From contig WFMF01000136.1 in assembly GCA_011033025.1 (NCBI GenBank), forward strand, positions 310,001-374,000: DNA of 64,000 nucleotides, read 5' to 3'. Positions within the stretch are counted from its first letter, which is position 1; the number at the start of each line of letters is the position of its first letter. Positions 10,601-23,589 of the stretch are shown in pieces. Below the pieces are notes generated by a model, which saw only the letters and a list, made by a program, of their open reading frames with translations, was not told the DNA's origin and did no database searches. The stretch comes from Beroe forskalii (taxonomy: Eukaryota > Ctenophora > Nuda > Beroida > Beroidae). Position numbers and translations under genes: made by a program.

Positions 10601-13600
10601 AGTGTTATGTAATCAATTATTCAAGGTTGGCACTTAAAGGGCTAAAATTTGCAACTTCATAAGCACTTTACGTCAGCACACTTGAATAGCCAGGGAAACA
10701 TGAATACCGAGACACGGTATTGTTTCTTTGTTTATTCATGAATCATGAATTATACCGGGTGGTCCAAAAAGAACGTTACAAAGTTAGCGCGCTGTAACTT
10801 TGGTTGTGTTTGGAGTTTCTCAATGAAACTTAGGTATGTTAAAGGTATGTACGATACAATTTTGCACCAAAAATTTGAAATGTCTACCTCAAAAATGTTA
10901 GCTACTCCAGGGTCCTATTGCCCACATATTGCCCTGAAAGTTTCATCAAGATTGCTCAAAAAACCTCGGAGATATGCGCCTTTTTGTATCGCAAAAAGTG
11001 TACATAAAGCAAAATTAAAGGGTACATTATGCAAGCTTGCATAGTTTTACATGTCCAAATAGGGAGATAAGCACGGTGTTTGTTTACATTTTATCTTTAG
11101 AGTGTGTAAAAGCTTGCGTATACACACTTTTTTGCGAAACAAAAAGGCGCATATCTCCGAGGTTTTTTGAGCAATCTTGATGAAACTTTCAGGATATTTC
11201 GGGCGATATGTGGGCAATATGATCCTAGAGTAGCTAACATTTTTGACCCTCAGAAGCTGAGATATGGCAAATAAACCGGTTTTTCGTTGATAACTCGGAC
11301 ATTTTTTGAGGCAGACATTTCAAATTTTTGGTGCAAAATTGTATCGTACATACCTATGACATACCAAAGTTTCATTGAGAAACTCCAAACACAACGAAAG
11401 TTACAGCGCGCTAACTTTGTAACGTTCTTTTTGGACCACCCGGTAGTATCCTGATGACTTAATATTATATTATTAATTAAAACGTCATATTAATCAATAC
11501 TTCAATAACTTCAATATTGCTATTCAATCATTAATTATCATTTATGATTGATATAATTTACCAACATTTGTTTCACCTCGCTTTTCAAATCTAATAAGCC
11601 AATAGAATTACGCAACGTAATTTCATCAAAAGTAACATGTACGGTTATAAATCTAATCATAATGTGGCAGTCATGACTCGTAAGGTCAACATTGCCACAC
11701 TATCTCATTAGGCGTGCTGACCTTACAGCGAGTGTGGCAGTGTGGCAATAAAAAGGTTGCCACACAGTGTGGCAATGCGGCAGTGTGGCAAATGAGTGTG
11801 GCAGTGTGGCAAACGAGTGTGGCAGTGTGGCTGCCACACTGCTCGTAAGGTCTACTCAAATGCCCCACTTTTAAGGTCTTTTAAGTGGCTAACGTTCAAA
11901 AACTTTTATTACTCTTCGCGTTATTATGAATATTATGTCGAATTCAATTGAATTTGTCTCATAGACTGTCAGGAATAGTTTTGTTCAGGCTTGTCGTTCG
12001 CAAGGAATTTAGTACTGAAGCCTTCCAAGACCTTAACATTAAAACCTTAGCATTTATCTGTACATTAAGTAATCTGTTGCAGCATTACTCGTTTTGAAAG
12101 CTGGTCTGTTTAAAGAATACAGGCTAACACGCCAGATTAAGATACAGTAAGCTGTGGCAACCTCAACACAATACCATCACATTGTATAGCTTCTGCGCGT
12201 ATACGCGCATTTTGCCAGTATTCTTTTGTTCGCGTGGATTATTTCTGAATGCACATGAAAATCAACAACAAAAAACTCTAAGTGGGAGAAATTATGGTAC
12301 CTACATGGCGTGGACAACGCATTAAATACACATGTGGTACATGAGAGTCATTACAGTTTAAGTCGTGAAACTGAAATTCAATGGAAACACAGTTAAAAGT
12401 GCAATCAAATTAGAGGTAATGGGGGCCTCAAATATGATTGGAGCACTGAAGACGTTCTGAAAGTACTTTTAACAATCAGCTCTTGTGTCTCATTTAAGTG
12501 ATGTGAAACCTGGCAATTGACAGTGACATATTATTATAAAGATGTTATCCAACTGGTATTCGCTGATTTGAATCCAATCTCAATCATCAAAACTGTACCA
12601 ATTAGCAGAGAGATTTATTAACATCATGAATGACGATGTATCGATTAAAAAATTAAACCATTCGTATTCTCTAACCTCTGATACAATTACTGAATTTCTC
12701 ATATTCTCAACGTTAAATCTACACACTTACACAGAATCACACATTCATATAATAGATATTTGCGTACCTCCACAGGACAAATCAGGTGCTTGAACTGGTA
12801 CATGGTCTTAGACACGATCACTCCAAAAACCATCGTAGCGAAGAAGCCACCAATGAAGCCTTCCCACGTTTTCTTGGGAGATAACTGCAAGGGGAAAGTA
12901 AAGGGTTTATCATCCGGAGTGTATGCATTAATCACTGCAATTAACAATGAGGCCGAAGGCCGAATCAGTAATAGATACGCAATTATTTAACCATACACAT
13001 TACACATTATTTTACCATGATAAATTCTATTTAACCATGAACCAAGCGTGTAGATGGACCAAAACCACGAGATTTTGTCTGCGTGTACTACTACGGGGGA
13101 AAGGGAAAGTGTGCGTTTAGTCACATTTGAGTAATTAAATATCATGCCTACTTTAGGTGGTAGAGTGAGAACAGACTAGCGCTCACGTACGACTAAAGTA
13201 GCAGTCTTTAAATAGATGAGAAGTAATACTTATCACTGATATGATATGGTATGAGTAAAGAAGAAATAGTAGAAAGAGTAAAATGACCGCACATTGATTT
13301 ACTAAACTGATCCTATAGCATTGTACACCCATAAATTGTGATGAAATTGATGGATAATAAACAGCTCTTGAACTGTGAGAAGCAAAGTTTTAATTAAAAA
13401 ATATTGAATTAATTTTTCTACTCATTAAAACTTTTATAGCTTAGCGCATAATCTCAAATTTGAGCGCATAATCTCCAATTTGATTGTATAAATTAGTGTT
13501 GTAGAGTTGTGAAGTTTGTTATAAGTTACCTACCTTGATGAGAGGAGTCCGTCCAAAGAAGAAACCAAAGAAGTAAGCCATGATATCGTTACAGATAACC

Positions 13601-16600
13601 ATCGCGGCTGGGAACAGTAACCTGTGATATCAATATTAATATCACTTTGTTATTTGTTAATTTATCAGATCTAGGATTTAGGAATTTGTATCAGTTTTTG
13701 CTGGAGATTTCGGCAAATATCATTGCTGCAGTGGTGTCAGCCGCATGGCTTATGACCAGATTCACCATCTTTGGTCACCCATGAGACAGACATATATGGC
13801 GATCTAAGGAACAAAAAGGCCCTTTTTGTCCAAACTCCAAAATACGTGACTTTTCTCCAGTTTATTAAATTGGTCACGATTTGAAATTCTGAGAGTAGCA
13901 TTTTCTCAGTTTGATCACTGGTTACAGGCAAATTGTCATGAGTTGATAACTAATAAAAAAGTCGGCTGAGCGCATATCATATCTTTAAACTTCTACCTCT
14001 AAAGTAACAGCTAACTGCGTATCACATGTCAGATCATCAAAATATTGTCATTCACAATTCATGATCGACTTTTCTTGTAAATTTATAGTAATGTATGTTC
14101 ATGATTCATTGGAGGAGGTGGAATGTACATGACTTACATGCTCAGGAACATTATTTACTTACTTTCATGTCCTGCTCCCGACAACGGCCCTTTGATTTTC
14201 GGATTGATACGATACTCCGATACTATGTGCTTAATTGAACGTTACCATGGAAAGTCCCTTCCACCCAAATCATTAATGTCTGATATTATGAATAGTAAAT
14301 ACAGAAAATCTTTGGAGTGAAGGGTTAAGTGTAGGTATAAATGTAGATTGTAGGTATACATTGAATACACGTTTGCTGATTACAGTGATAGCTGATAACA
14401 GTAATCAACTCCCACTCAAATCATAATGTGCTTACTTTATATCTTGATTCACGCACAACAGAGCACCTACAAATCCATGTACTATAAAGCGCTGTATACC
14501 ACAGTAAGCCGTGAGAAGTACCATGTTTATTATTCATCTACATATGAGATATATTGATATGCTCACCAGTAAAGTCCTTCAAAGCAGTTCTGTATGATGA
14601 GATGAGATTGGACAACACAACAGAGCAGCACGATGTGAGTCCAGCCAAACTGAAGGGGGTTGAAAATATTATGAGTATAAGCTCGATAGCTATATTACGA
14701 TTTAGAAGATGGAGTCACAGTACATTTAACAACCAATTCATTACTTTGGACACTTCATTGCGATGCAGGTTATTAAAAAAACGTTGAGAAAGTGACGTGA
14801 GCAGATTCAGTAATATCTCAAGCCGTATTTGCATTTTAAAGGATCCATCGCATGATTCTAACATTTTATTGCACAAAATAATGAAGTCCGCATGTTTTTC
14901 AGAAAGCATATCAGTGAGAAGAGTAAATCATACATTACAACACCTTGAATAAATGTACTGTACCGTGATCTTCCACAGTTATAATCACTAACAAGCACAG
15001 ACGAAGTGTTTACTTCTCACTTAACAATACGATCATTGCACGTTGGACAATGTACATTGTACAGTGTATTGAACTTGGTGTAACTTTGCAAAATGTAAAT
15101 GAGCGCACAAAAGACTTTTGAACAAACCCTCCAGTTGGGGAACATCTAATTGACCTAATAATGGAACATACTGTTGTTCAAGTCTGTGCAAGAGTTCAAG
15201 TCTGGATGTCTCACAAATTTTGACACTAGAAAATTATCAGAATAAATTAACATGACAACATTGGAAGTAGGTACACCCAGACATGAACTTATCAATTATC
15301 ACTTTGAACATTATAATGAATTGACCACTAAACCGTACTGAACAATAATAACATCAATGAACTTGCAATGAACTTGCAATGAACTTGCATCATTGCCATC
15401 ATTAGATCATTATTTATCAGACAGAGTAGATGTTCTATGTTCAACACAACCCCTGAACATTTATTGATAACTAACCAGAGTAAACTGCACCATGTACTTC
15501 TTTTTCTTCAAGCTCAGCACAAAAGCAATGAAACCTGCAAAAAAGCAGGTATACTGTTATTTGGTCTAATCATAAAACAGCAAAAATCAGCTAAATTTGC
15601 CTTCAAAAAAAACTTTTTTTAAATGTGGAGAAAGAGTTGAATCTTTTGAAAGATACTGTACGCATTATACACCATTTACATTGCTCTCTTATTCCTTTCA
15701 CCCGATCATTGTTTATTTCATAGAGTACCACGAGGCACGCAACAATAGGTACATCCTCTGAATTCATAAACAGCAAAGAAAGCTATTCAGGTACCTCCTA
15801 GGTAGAGCCAGTAGGAAATGAAGCGGTGGTAGTTAGCCAGCTTGTTCAGATAGTCCTGAAAAGAGGAGGTATTTTTAATGATGTCAGAAATTGTCATGGT
15901 AGCCGCAGACTTGAGGAATTATCAAAAATTCAGAGTGGTTTCAGGGAATTACTTATTTTAAAGTTATATTATAATGTTCAGTCTTGACATTTCTGCCCTT
16001 CGAAGCTCTAACTATATCAAAATGATGTTCCACATATTAAATCAGACATAATTGTTAATTGATAAATTAAACACCAAACCTCGTGGCTGAAAAGGTTCCT
16101 GAAGTATGTTGTCAGACTTTCACCAAAGAAGAAGTAATTGGCAACTCCAAGGAAATACCTGCGACCAAGTGAGATACTTCTTACTCAATTTGTAATAAAA
16201 AACAAAACCAAATATTTAATTGAGTTGAAATACATCAGTTTATAAAAGTATAAAAGTTAGATCACTACTAGTAGTACTAAACTTACTAGACCTTAATAAA
16301 CAAAGTAACAATTTATCAACATATAGTATACTACTAATCTTCAAAAATTTCAATGTTATAATTCTTTAAAATTGTATAAAATTGTATAACCTTGAAATTA
16401 TTGATAACTAATAAAATAGTTGTTTGATTAAAAAAATAGTTGTTTGATTACTTACCAGTTCAAGACTCTGTACCAAGGAAGTTCCAAGGAAGAGTACTTG
16501 CTGTGTCCAATCACCATGAGTTCATGGAAGCTTTTAACTTGCAACAAAATCACCTAATAATAATAATAATAATGTTTTGGCAGCTTAGCCAACTCAACTC

Positions 16601-19600
16601 TTACATAAAAACTCTAAATCTACCCCAATTCCAAATCATACTGTAGATTGTTATTCAGTTTGGTGATTAACAAACAAATCAGTGGACCTCTCATACTTCT
16701 ATTTAGAGTCTGAGTTCGAACTGACCAACGCAGTACGACGACGTCGTCCAAATGAACCATTGCTAACAACCTCACCCTTACGAATGACCCATTTAATAAA
16801 TGGTTCGTTTTTGATCTTTTCCTTCAATTTTTCGACAAGTTCTGCTCTCGCTTTTCGTTCAGCAAATGTCCGATCCGGTGCGATGTAAACTTTGGAGTAC
16901 TCTTCAGAGCGTTTCAGATGCTTCGACCTTTCTAGCACCTTGGTCGCAATGAACTCACTCTGGAACTGAACTCGTAGTGTACAGGTTGATACGTCTTGTC
17001 CTATTTCGTCATCATGATGGAAATCGTTCGATTTCCTCAATAGTTCCACATAATTAGGTTTTATGGAAAACTCTAATCTATTCTCCATTTGTTTCAGTAC
17101 ACCGTCAAGTTCACTTCTGTAGTCGAAGATATCATTCTCGAGATCAACGTGAATTCCTCGTATACCATAGAATACGAGGTTACATCTTCTGTTGGACGCT
17201 TTCATCTCGGAAACCATTTGCTTAGCCAATGTTTCGGGTTGATTGCTTACTCCGTTGTTATAAGTTTCTGCTGACTTCTGTAGTATATCAGCATATGTTG
17301 AAACTTTTTCAGCCTCTTCATACACTTTTTCTGCCTGATTCTCAATGTCTGCCTTGAGTTCCAATAATTTCTTTCCATTTTCTTTGACTTCTTCCAGGAT
17401 GCTGTTCATCATTGTAGTTTGGGAGGACATTCCTTCTTCAATGCTAGAGTTCAGAGTATCAATTTGATGTCTTTCCATTTTCATGTTTTCTGTTTCTTTC
17501 TTGTGGTTCTTGAGATATTTCTGGGCCTCATAAAGGCAGGTGAAAAGATCAAATGTCAACTCTGACATGGGCCCTTTGTTGAACTTTTTTTCAATATCTT
17601 TCGGTTTTACTCCGCCACTTCCTCCAAGCGTGAAAATCTCGGAACAAAGCTCTTCCATTCGTACCACCAGGGAATCCAGTTTACTCGTCATAGTTGTTCA
17701 CAAGTCGCACAAACCACAAGGTGGTAGGTGGAGAGGTGGTGTCGCCTTACTGGTACTGTTAAAAGTCGGAGAGCGAAATTCGAAACAAACGATAAGTAGA
17801 AATAAGGGATTGTTCACATATTACGTAATCACCTAGAGGGGGGGAGGGGGTTTCCGAATGATTACGTTACATGTTATTGTAACAAATACAACTACTGTAA
17901 ACTTGATTAGGGGCAGGGACCTGGTATGTTCCAGTTGGGGCCTCACACACCTCCCCCTCCCGAGTGTGCCAACTGCACTTCCCCATGCAGTTGGTATCAT
18001 CCACACCTTTCACCTGCTGGGTACTCTCTTGTACCACTCACCAGCTAAGTATCATTTAAACCTCACCACCCAATCCCTCGTAAGTATTTAATAACTTTAA
18101 TTTTACTTTATAACCACCCTTGACCACTCTTTCTACATATCTTGCTTTGATATTTTTACTTAATCCATTATAATACAAGTACACTAACCAAGTCTATCCT
18201 CAAAGAGATTTTGATTGAAAACCCCGAAGGGCACCGCAATGGGCTTCTAAATATATTTGAAATATGATTAACTTCAATCTTGACATTGAACACATCAATT
18301 TAATATCTTCAGCTTGTCAACTTCTAGTATCATTCATGCAGTCAAAACGTGTATGAAACTTAAACAAAATTAACTAAATGAAATCAATACCGCGAAAACT
18401 GTTCAGTTTTGTGTGGGCAATGACAATCATAAGAACTGTTCTAACTGTAGATTGCACGCATCAGAATAACATGAAATTATCAAACTTGGGCTTATCAAAT
18501 CCTTTACAAAATTGCATTTAATGGATACATAATTGTGTAATGAATATTCAAAATAGAATGATAAGATCATAGTAAGGGGAAATTGATATAATGATCTACT
18601 TCTTATCAGTACTCAATATCTGACCACCTTTTATGAAATGTAGTTTGTTGGGTTCAGCAGTTCTTTTCGCTTTGAGTTGTGTGACTAAATCGCGATGCAC
18701 CTCACGTTCCTCCAGTGTCCTATCCGGGCAGATGAAGACTCGCTTGTACTCCTCCGAATCTCTTAACAGCTTTGCTTTCCTGAAGATCTGAGTAACAATG
18801 TCTGAACAAGAGACTGCTACTTTGACTGGCCGCGGAGTTTTCTGTTTACCCTTCACTCCGATCCTGCATGCTTCAAACTTCGGCTTCTCTCCGACTGCCT
18901 CTAGAACTTCGCTAACTCTCTGATCGACTTTCTCTTCTGGTTCCTCTGCCAGACCAAATATTACCAAGTTACGGCTCCTGTCTTCTTCTGCAACCACGTT
19001 CTTCACGACTGATTTCAGTACTTTCTGATCCAAAACACCTCCATTATTCCTTGAGTCCTGCACTGCCTCACTGTATGACTTCAGCTGTGTCTCAACGGTG
19101 TTTCCAACAGACGTCACAACCGATTCCTTGAACTCCTGCAGCTGAGAGTCCTTAGAAGTAATCAGCTCCGCTTGTAGCTTAATAACCTGCTCCTCACTGT
19201 AAGACTTCAACTGTGTCTCAACTGTGTCTCCAACTGAGGTTACCACCGAGTCCTTCAGCTCCTGCAACTGAGAGTCCTTAGCAGTGATCAACTCCTCTTG
19301 TAGCTTGATAACCTGCTCTTGTTTCTTGATCACTTCTGATTTCTGCTGCTGTAACTCGCTCTCAGATGCTCAACTAAATCAGTTTGTGCGGTGACTATTC
19401 TCAAGGCAGCTACCAGCTTTGAAGACATTTGCTCCCGGCTGATCTCTCTTCGTCTTGAATAAGATTCAGCGTCCATTCCATTAGGGTGGTTTTCGTGCGG
19501 AAGAAGATACCTCATGCCCTTAGCCATTCTCTACAGTCGAATTTCACTTTCTTGAATCTATCGGTATATCCTGCCATGATACACAGTGAGTATACCACAG

Positions 19601-22600
19601 CACAGCACGTTGCGATTAACAAGCAGCGATAACGAGCTGATAAGAGAGGTGAGAAATGCAACGTATGTAAAAGTATAAAACTGAATGTAAAAGTATAAAA
19701 CTGATGTAAAAGTATAAAACTGATTATCAACCCATACATATTATATACTGTAGCAACATGGACAGACCAGTACTCAATTTGTACAACACAACATCCAATA
19801 TGACTTCCTCCCCCCAACTCTCAAAGGCTTCTCAAAAACCCCTGATGAGATTCCCACCTCATACAGCTAAGTAGTAAAGGGGTCCAAATCCCTCCCAAAG
19901 TCCCTCAGCACCATTGCAGCAAGATTTATTTTGTTTCCTTCTGGAAGCAGCAGTTACATTGGGGACCCCTGGTTGCATTATACCCCCTTTAACTGTCCAA
20001 CTTTCTGCAAGAACCAATTAAGTAAACTCTTCTCTTTTCCCCCACTTTCATCACCCTCACCTGCTGGGTACTCCGTACTTCAAACCAGCTAAGTCTCATT
20101 ACCTCACCAAATCCGTCAAGCAACAAATGCTTATACATATTATAGACTGTTTAATTAAATACCTATGATATACTGCTGCCCATATGGAAAGGATAACTCC
20201 CCAATAAATCTGATTTAGCAATGTTATCATGATTAATGAACAACCTTCATGGATCTTCCCTAAACAGGAAAATTTCTGACGTCCAAAATGCTAGACTAGA
20301 CCCTGTATTCTGTTCAAATGAAACAGCAATACACATAGTATCGAAGACTGGCTAGCACTCTCCTAAAAGACGTTTAGAGAACAAAATATCAACTTTTCAC
20401 TTAAAAATGTAACTTCAACCTACCTAAATCTCATACCAAAAGCGGAGTATTAACTGAACTTGAATGTAATGTCTTTGAGAAGATATTTCCCTGAAGCTGT
20501 TGATCATCATGGATCTTTACACTAACATATATGACAAGTTTTTATACGGCTTATCTTATTCCTAAAAGATTTTAAGTGTCTATTTTAATTCTGAATCACC
20601 TGCATGTAATTTGTGTATCACACTCAGCCTTTTATAAAGGTATTTCACTGATAACGGTTTTATAATTCATGATATAATGCTGCGAGTATTTTCATGCATG
20701 TAACTTGTAATGTAGCTCTGGACTCTGGTCCCACTAAACACACAGCTAGTAGGCTGCTTCCAATTTACACTTTGCTTTTACAGTTATAAAAAGGCTTAAA
20801 ACGCTACATGTTCATATTTTTTCGATATTTTCGCCTCAATGTCAGCTTGATAACGTGTTCTCAAATTCTCTTTTCTCAAACACAAGAATATAATTTAACC
20901 ATTTTATATATGTTTGGCTTACCTGAGCCGATTGAAGGAAACGTCAAAGGATAGTCAAAGAACCCATACTCTGCCCAAAACAACATCAACAAAACAGCAA
21001 CAACAGCAAATATAACGACAACAACTGCAACAACTGCAACAACAACAACATTTAAATCAATATCAACAGTACTTTCCTTCTGTTCCAGGCAGTATCCTGG
21101 AACTGGGCTTTGCCCATTGAGCCCAGTTAAATCCCAATCGATGGGAATATGATTTACACAGTCTGGCTGGGTCAGGCCACCCTGTGATCCACTAGACGAA
21201 GGGAGGTGGTACATAGCCACCTTCGGCTGATAGCTGACCTAATCTGCAGGCAAGCCCCAACTTGCTTTGCAGTCCGTTTGTAGCCAGGGGCGTTGGTGGA
21301 ATCCCAGACCTGTGTGGTCCAGGATGGGGTTCTGCTCTCAGCCCAGGATATAACCCGGCAGTCGGGTGGCCTAAAAACCACCCAGGAGTTCGCACCCTTG
21401 GCCTAGTGTATAGGGAAGTCTCCATGCTCTGCATGGCTGCCACCGGCCTGGTTGATTAAACCGACCTTGGCCATTTTACTAAGACTACTAAGACGTTACA
21501 TGTTATTGTAACAAATACAACTACTGTAAACTTGATTACGAGGGGGAGGGGGGTTAAAATTGGGCAAAAATTGATTACGTAATATGTGAACGATCCCTAA
21601 GGCAAAAAATCACCTAAAATATAAAAAAATAACAGAGTAAAAAGATGATATTGTCAAGAAGTGTACCATTGTTAATTTCAGTTCAGAACCTAGGTTTGAA
21701 ACATGTCAGCTGTTAAATCATACCAGTAGAGCAACATAGACTGGCCCAAGCCATAGAATGAGTATGAAACCTCCAATCATAGGCAGGGCAAATAGAAATC
21801 GTGTCCAAGCATTCTTCCATCTAGGGAGTATGTTGTTTTAGTCATGAATTTTGATTGTACAAGAGGGCAATTTGAGAACCTTTGTAATATTATTCACCAA
21901 CGTCCAACAACTACATGAAATCACTTTTTCAACCTGTTTGATGCAGGTGGGCTAGCTTGAACTTTTGAGGCATCCTCTTCTTCTTCCTTAGAAGAAAGCT
22001 GTAAGTACATTTGTAGCTAATTAGTTAGATAAAAGAGTGAAATGAACAAGTTAGCAATTTAAAACATATTTAAGTATCAGTTGATATAAATTCAATGCAT
22101 TTTACATCCAATGACAAAGAATAAGAATAAAGTGAATAAAGTACAGTATGAATAATTCTAGAGTTTGATATATGTGCATGAATTGACAAAATATATAAAT
22201 AAAGATTTGCTATAGGCAATGACACATTCAGTAGCCAAGATCATATCAGATGTAAGTTATATTTAAAATTACAATATATAATACTATAATACATGGATCA
22301 ATTCTTTATAAATATAACTGACAGATAAGAACACAAGCACTTAAATGATAAGCATCATGAAACTAGGGCAAAGCAACATCTTAGGCTTAAATCATCATAT
22401 CAATAAAGATCCACTCAAACAAATAATGATCAAGATCTGAACAAATTATTTGATCAAATCCCATTTCCCCTTGTTATAATATAAGCATGTAATGTTATGA
22501 TATAAGCATGTAGGCCTAGGGAAAGAATGATTTTGAAAAGACTTCAGATGAACTTTGTGGCATACCAACCTTTTCCTTCTTTCGATTTCTGAGAGAATCA

Positions 22601-22629
22601 CCTTGCATGTTATCTGAGTCGTCACTCAT
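7620..22629 (-). CDS. CDS1: CDP-diacylglycerol synthase (phosphatidate cytidylyltransferase), 14 coding exons, 419 aa
   Basis: Makes CDP-diacylglycerol from phosphatidic acid and CTP, the branch point to phosphatidylinositol and cardiolipin; it is a multipass membrane enzyme, usually ER. Exons in transcript order: 22570-22629, 21934-21998, 21724-21820, 16456-16553, 16080-16158, 15795-15855, 15476-15534, 14567-14649, 13534-13621, 12768-12884, 8486-8587, 8211-8345, 7903-8006, 7620-7731. All junctions are GT-AG and phase-consistent. The N-terminus ([20 protein letters not shown]) is charged, followed by hydrophobic segments. Family hallmarks are [12 protein letters not shown] (exon 10) and the complete signature SGFKR-x4-KD...[11 protein letters not shown] across exons 12-13. 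Vertebrate CDS1/CDS2 are ~445-461 aa, so this is full length. Animals often have one or two paralogues; I cannot say which human one is closer. Introns 3 (16554-21723) and 10 (8588-12767) host transposons; the others show only AT-rich DNA. Confidence 0.95.
9660..11857. mobile_element. DNA transposon with TGTGGCA-repeat inverted ends
   Basis: The left end (GTAGACCTTACGA, then ~240 bp rich in TGCCACACTGCCACAC) is inverted relative to the right end (TGTGGCAGTGTGGCA repeats, then TCGTAAGGTCTAC). The direct repeat AAATGCCCCA occurs at 9650-9659 and 11858-11867 and looks like the target duplication. There is no transposase. The element lies in intron 10 of the CDP-DAG synthase gene and contains a second foldback element at 10753-11445. 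Confidence 0.75.
10753..11445. mobile_element. Foldback element nested in the 9660-11857 transposon
   Basis: Starts TACCGGGTGGTCCAAAAAG and ends with the complement CTTTTTGGACCACCCGGTA. The ~250-bp arms pair nearly throughout, including CTCGGAGATATGCGCC and its complement. The 99-codon frame in the left arm is a by-product. Internal modules are shared with the element at 61486-63985. Confidence 0.85.
16699..17691 (-). CDS. LINE ORF1p-like protein, 330 aa, intact frame, intron-resident
   Basis: An uninterrupted 330-codon frame in intron 3 of the CDP-DAG synthase gene, same strand. About residues 80-160 are heptad-rich coiled coil ([20 protein letters not shown]). An RRM-like segment starts near [10 protein letters not shown] (~168). 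The C-terminal part has [20 protein letters not shown] and ends basic. Coiled coil, RRM and a PDRT-x-x-ER motif are the layout of non-LTR retrotransposon ORF1 proteins, which bind RNA. There is no reverse transcriptase nearby, so it is a truncated or ORF1-only copy. Host domestication is possible but unproven. Confidence 0.65.
   Translation of the reverse strand: MTSKLDSLVVRMEELCSEIFTLGGSGGVKPKDIEKKFNKGPMSELTFDLFTCLYEAQKYLKNHKKETENMKMERHQIDTLNSSIEEGMSSQTTMMNSILEEVKENGKKLLELKADIENQAEKVYEEAEKVSTYADILQKSAETYNNGVSNQPETLAKQMVSEMKASNRRCNLVFYGIRGIHVDLENDIFDYRSELDGVLKQMENRLEFSIKPNYVELLRKSNDFHHDDEIGQDVSTCTLRVQFQSEFIATKVLERSKHLKRSEEYSKVYIAPDRTFAERKARAELVEKLKEKIKNEPFIKWVIRKGEVVSNGSFGRRRRTALVSSNSDSK
17910..21492 (-). 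mobile_element. LINE-like insertion with 46-bp flanking direct repeats
   Basis: An identical 46-bp block (starts ACGTTACATG, ends AAACTTGATTA) occurs at 17864-17909 and 21493-21538, inside the MITE and flanking this 3,583-bp segment. The simplest reading is a long target-site duplication. The insert carries a broken ORF1-like gene on the minus strand (18596-19527), no reverse transcriptase and no poly(A) tail. Two diverged copies of a CACCTGCTGGGTACTC block at ~18010 and ~20060 suggest that two related units were joined. Confidence 0.65.
18596..19527 (-). pseudogene. LINE ORF1p-like gene broken by a frameshift
   Basis: Two overlapping frames (19330-19527 and 18596-19333) read as one protein with a shift near 19330-19380. 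The second part (245 codons) has two ~40-residue tandem coiled-coil repeats (EQVIKLQ-x-ELIT-x-KDSQLQ), an RRM-like core with [15 protein letters not shown], and a C-terminal [12 protein letters not shown] motif. It is the same architecture as the 330-aa frame at 16699-17691 but clearly diverged. The frameshift makes it non-functional as written unless it is sequencing error. Confidence 0.65.
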
Positions 22630-23589
22630 AAAAGCTACTGGAAAAGTATGTTTTGTATATTATTCAAATTTAAATAATCTTTTTCAGGCTGATTAGGAGA
22701 GTCTATTTATCCATTGAAGTATTGCTATTTATTTATCCAATAATTATATTATGATTTTTTTATACTTAAATCATACAGAAATCTTTCTTCAAGACATCAA
22801 TCTGCAAGACTTTTCTCCAACTCTATACTTGATCACCAACAATCAACATGATCCCTTTAGGCTATGCAATGTGGGGAGCAGCATGATCCAAGTGAGTCTC
22901 ACCAAGATGAGTGGTGTGCAGGCATCATCAGTCCAATACCTACCTCAGCTTTCAGGGTGCTTGAATTTGTCCTGAAGACGGAGATGGACCGAAACATGTA
23001 GACAAATTAATATCATTGCTGTGTTTCTTGGATTATAAAAGAGCATCAATTGTTTTATTGATCAGTCATAATTTTCTTTCTAAATTCATTATTGATATTC
23101 TTTCATGAACAAAAGGCAGTTAATAACTAGGTTCAGTTCAATACATATAATTGTAAGACCTTCACCCTGAACATATACTTTTGATTAATAAAATCATCCT
23201 TGCTCTAAATGATGGTTCATTAAGAAACAACAAGCCTCAAGCCCTGTGACCCTACATTCTGCCCTCATTTTAGAACCCACCTGTAATACCAGGAGGAAGG
23301 TCCTTATTTAGTTTATGAACTGAGCCTAAGAAAATGAATTATCTTGTCAACAAACTTTGATGGCACAACACCAACACCCCTATGCCTTCTAATACTCAGC
23401 AAGACAAGATAATTTGATCTGATATATTTTCTAGTGTGCAGGAATGATAAATGGAATTTCAATAGAAAATTTTGTTTCATTCTGAAATTTTGTTTCATTC
23501 TGAATTGATAAATTTCACATTCAAAGTTCCAATTTGAAGGGTTTCCTTCATATTGTCATTTATAGAATAAAGATTATTTAATCATACAT
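22630..23589. other. 5' flank of the CDP-DAG synthase gene
   Basis: Upstream of the ATG at 22627-22629. It should contain the 5' UTR and promoter, but I see no distinctive element. A dispersed repeat lies at 22780-22990. The rest is AT-rich with no supported coding sequence. Confidence 0.3.
22780..22990 (+). repeat. Dispersed repeat, inverted copy at 59725-59905
   Basis: About 200 bp, including AGACATCAATCTGCAAGACT and GTGCAGGCATC, matches the complement of 59725-59905 with moderate divergence. Neither copy has coding potential. The family is unknown. Confidence 0.6.

Larger units (their letters stand above)
17805..21598. mobile_element. Short MITE split by a 3.6-kb insertion
   Basis: Left end AGGGATTGTTCACATATTAC (17805) and right end complementary to it, GTAATATGTGAACGATCCCT (to 21598). 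The MITE proper is about 17805-17909 plus 21539-21598, roughly 165 bp with G-rich internal blocks. The sequence between is a later insertion bounded by direct repeats. Confidence 0.75.
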
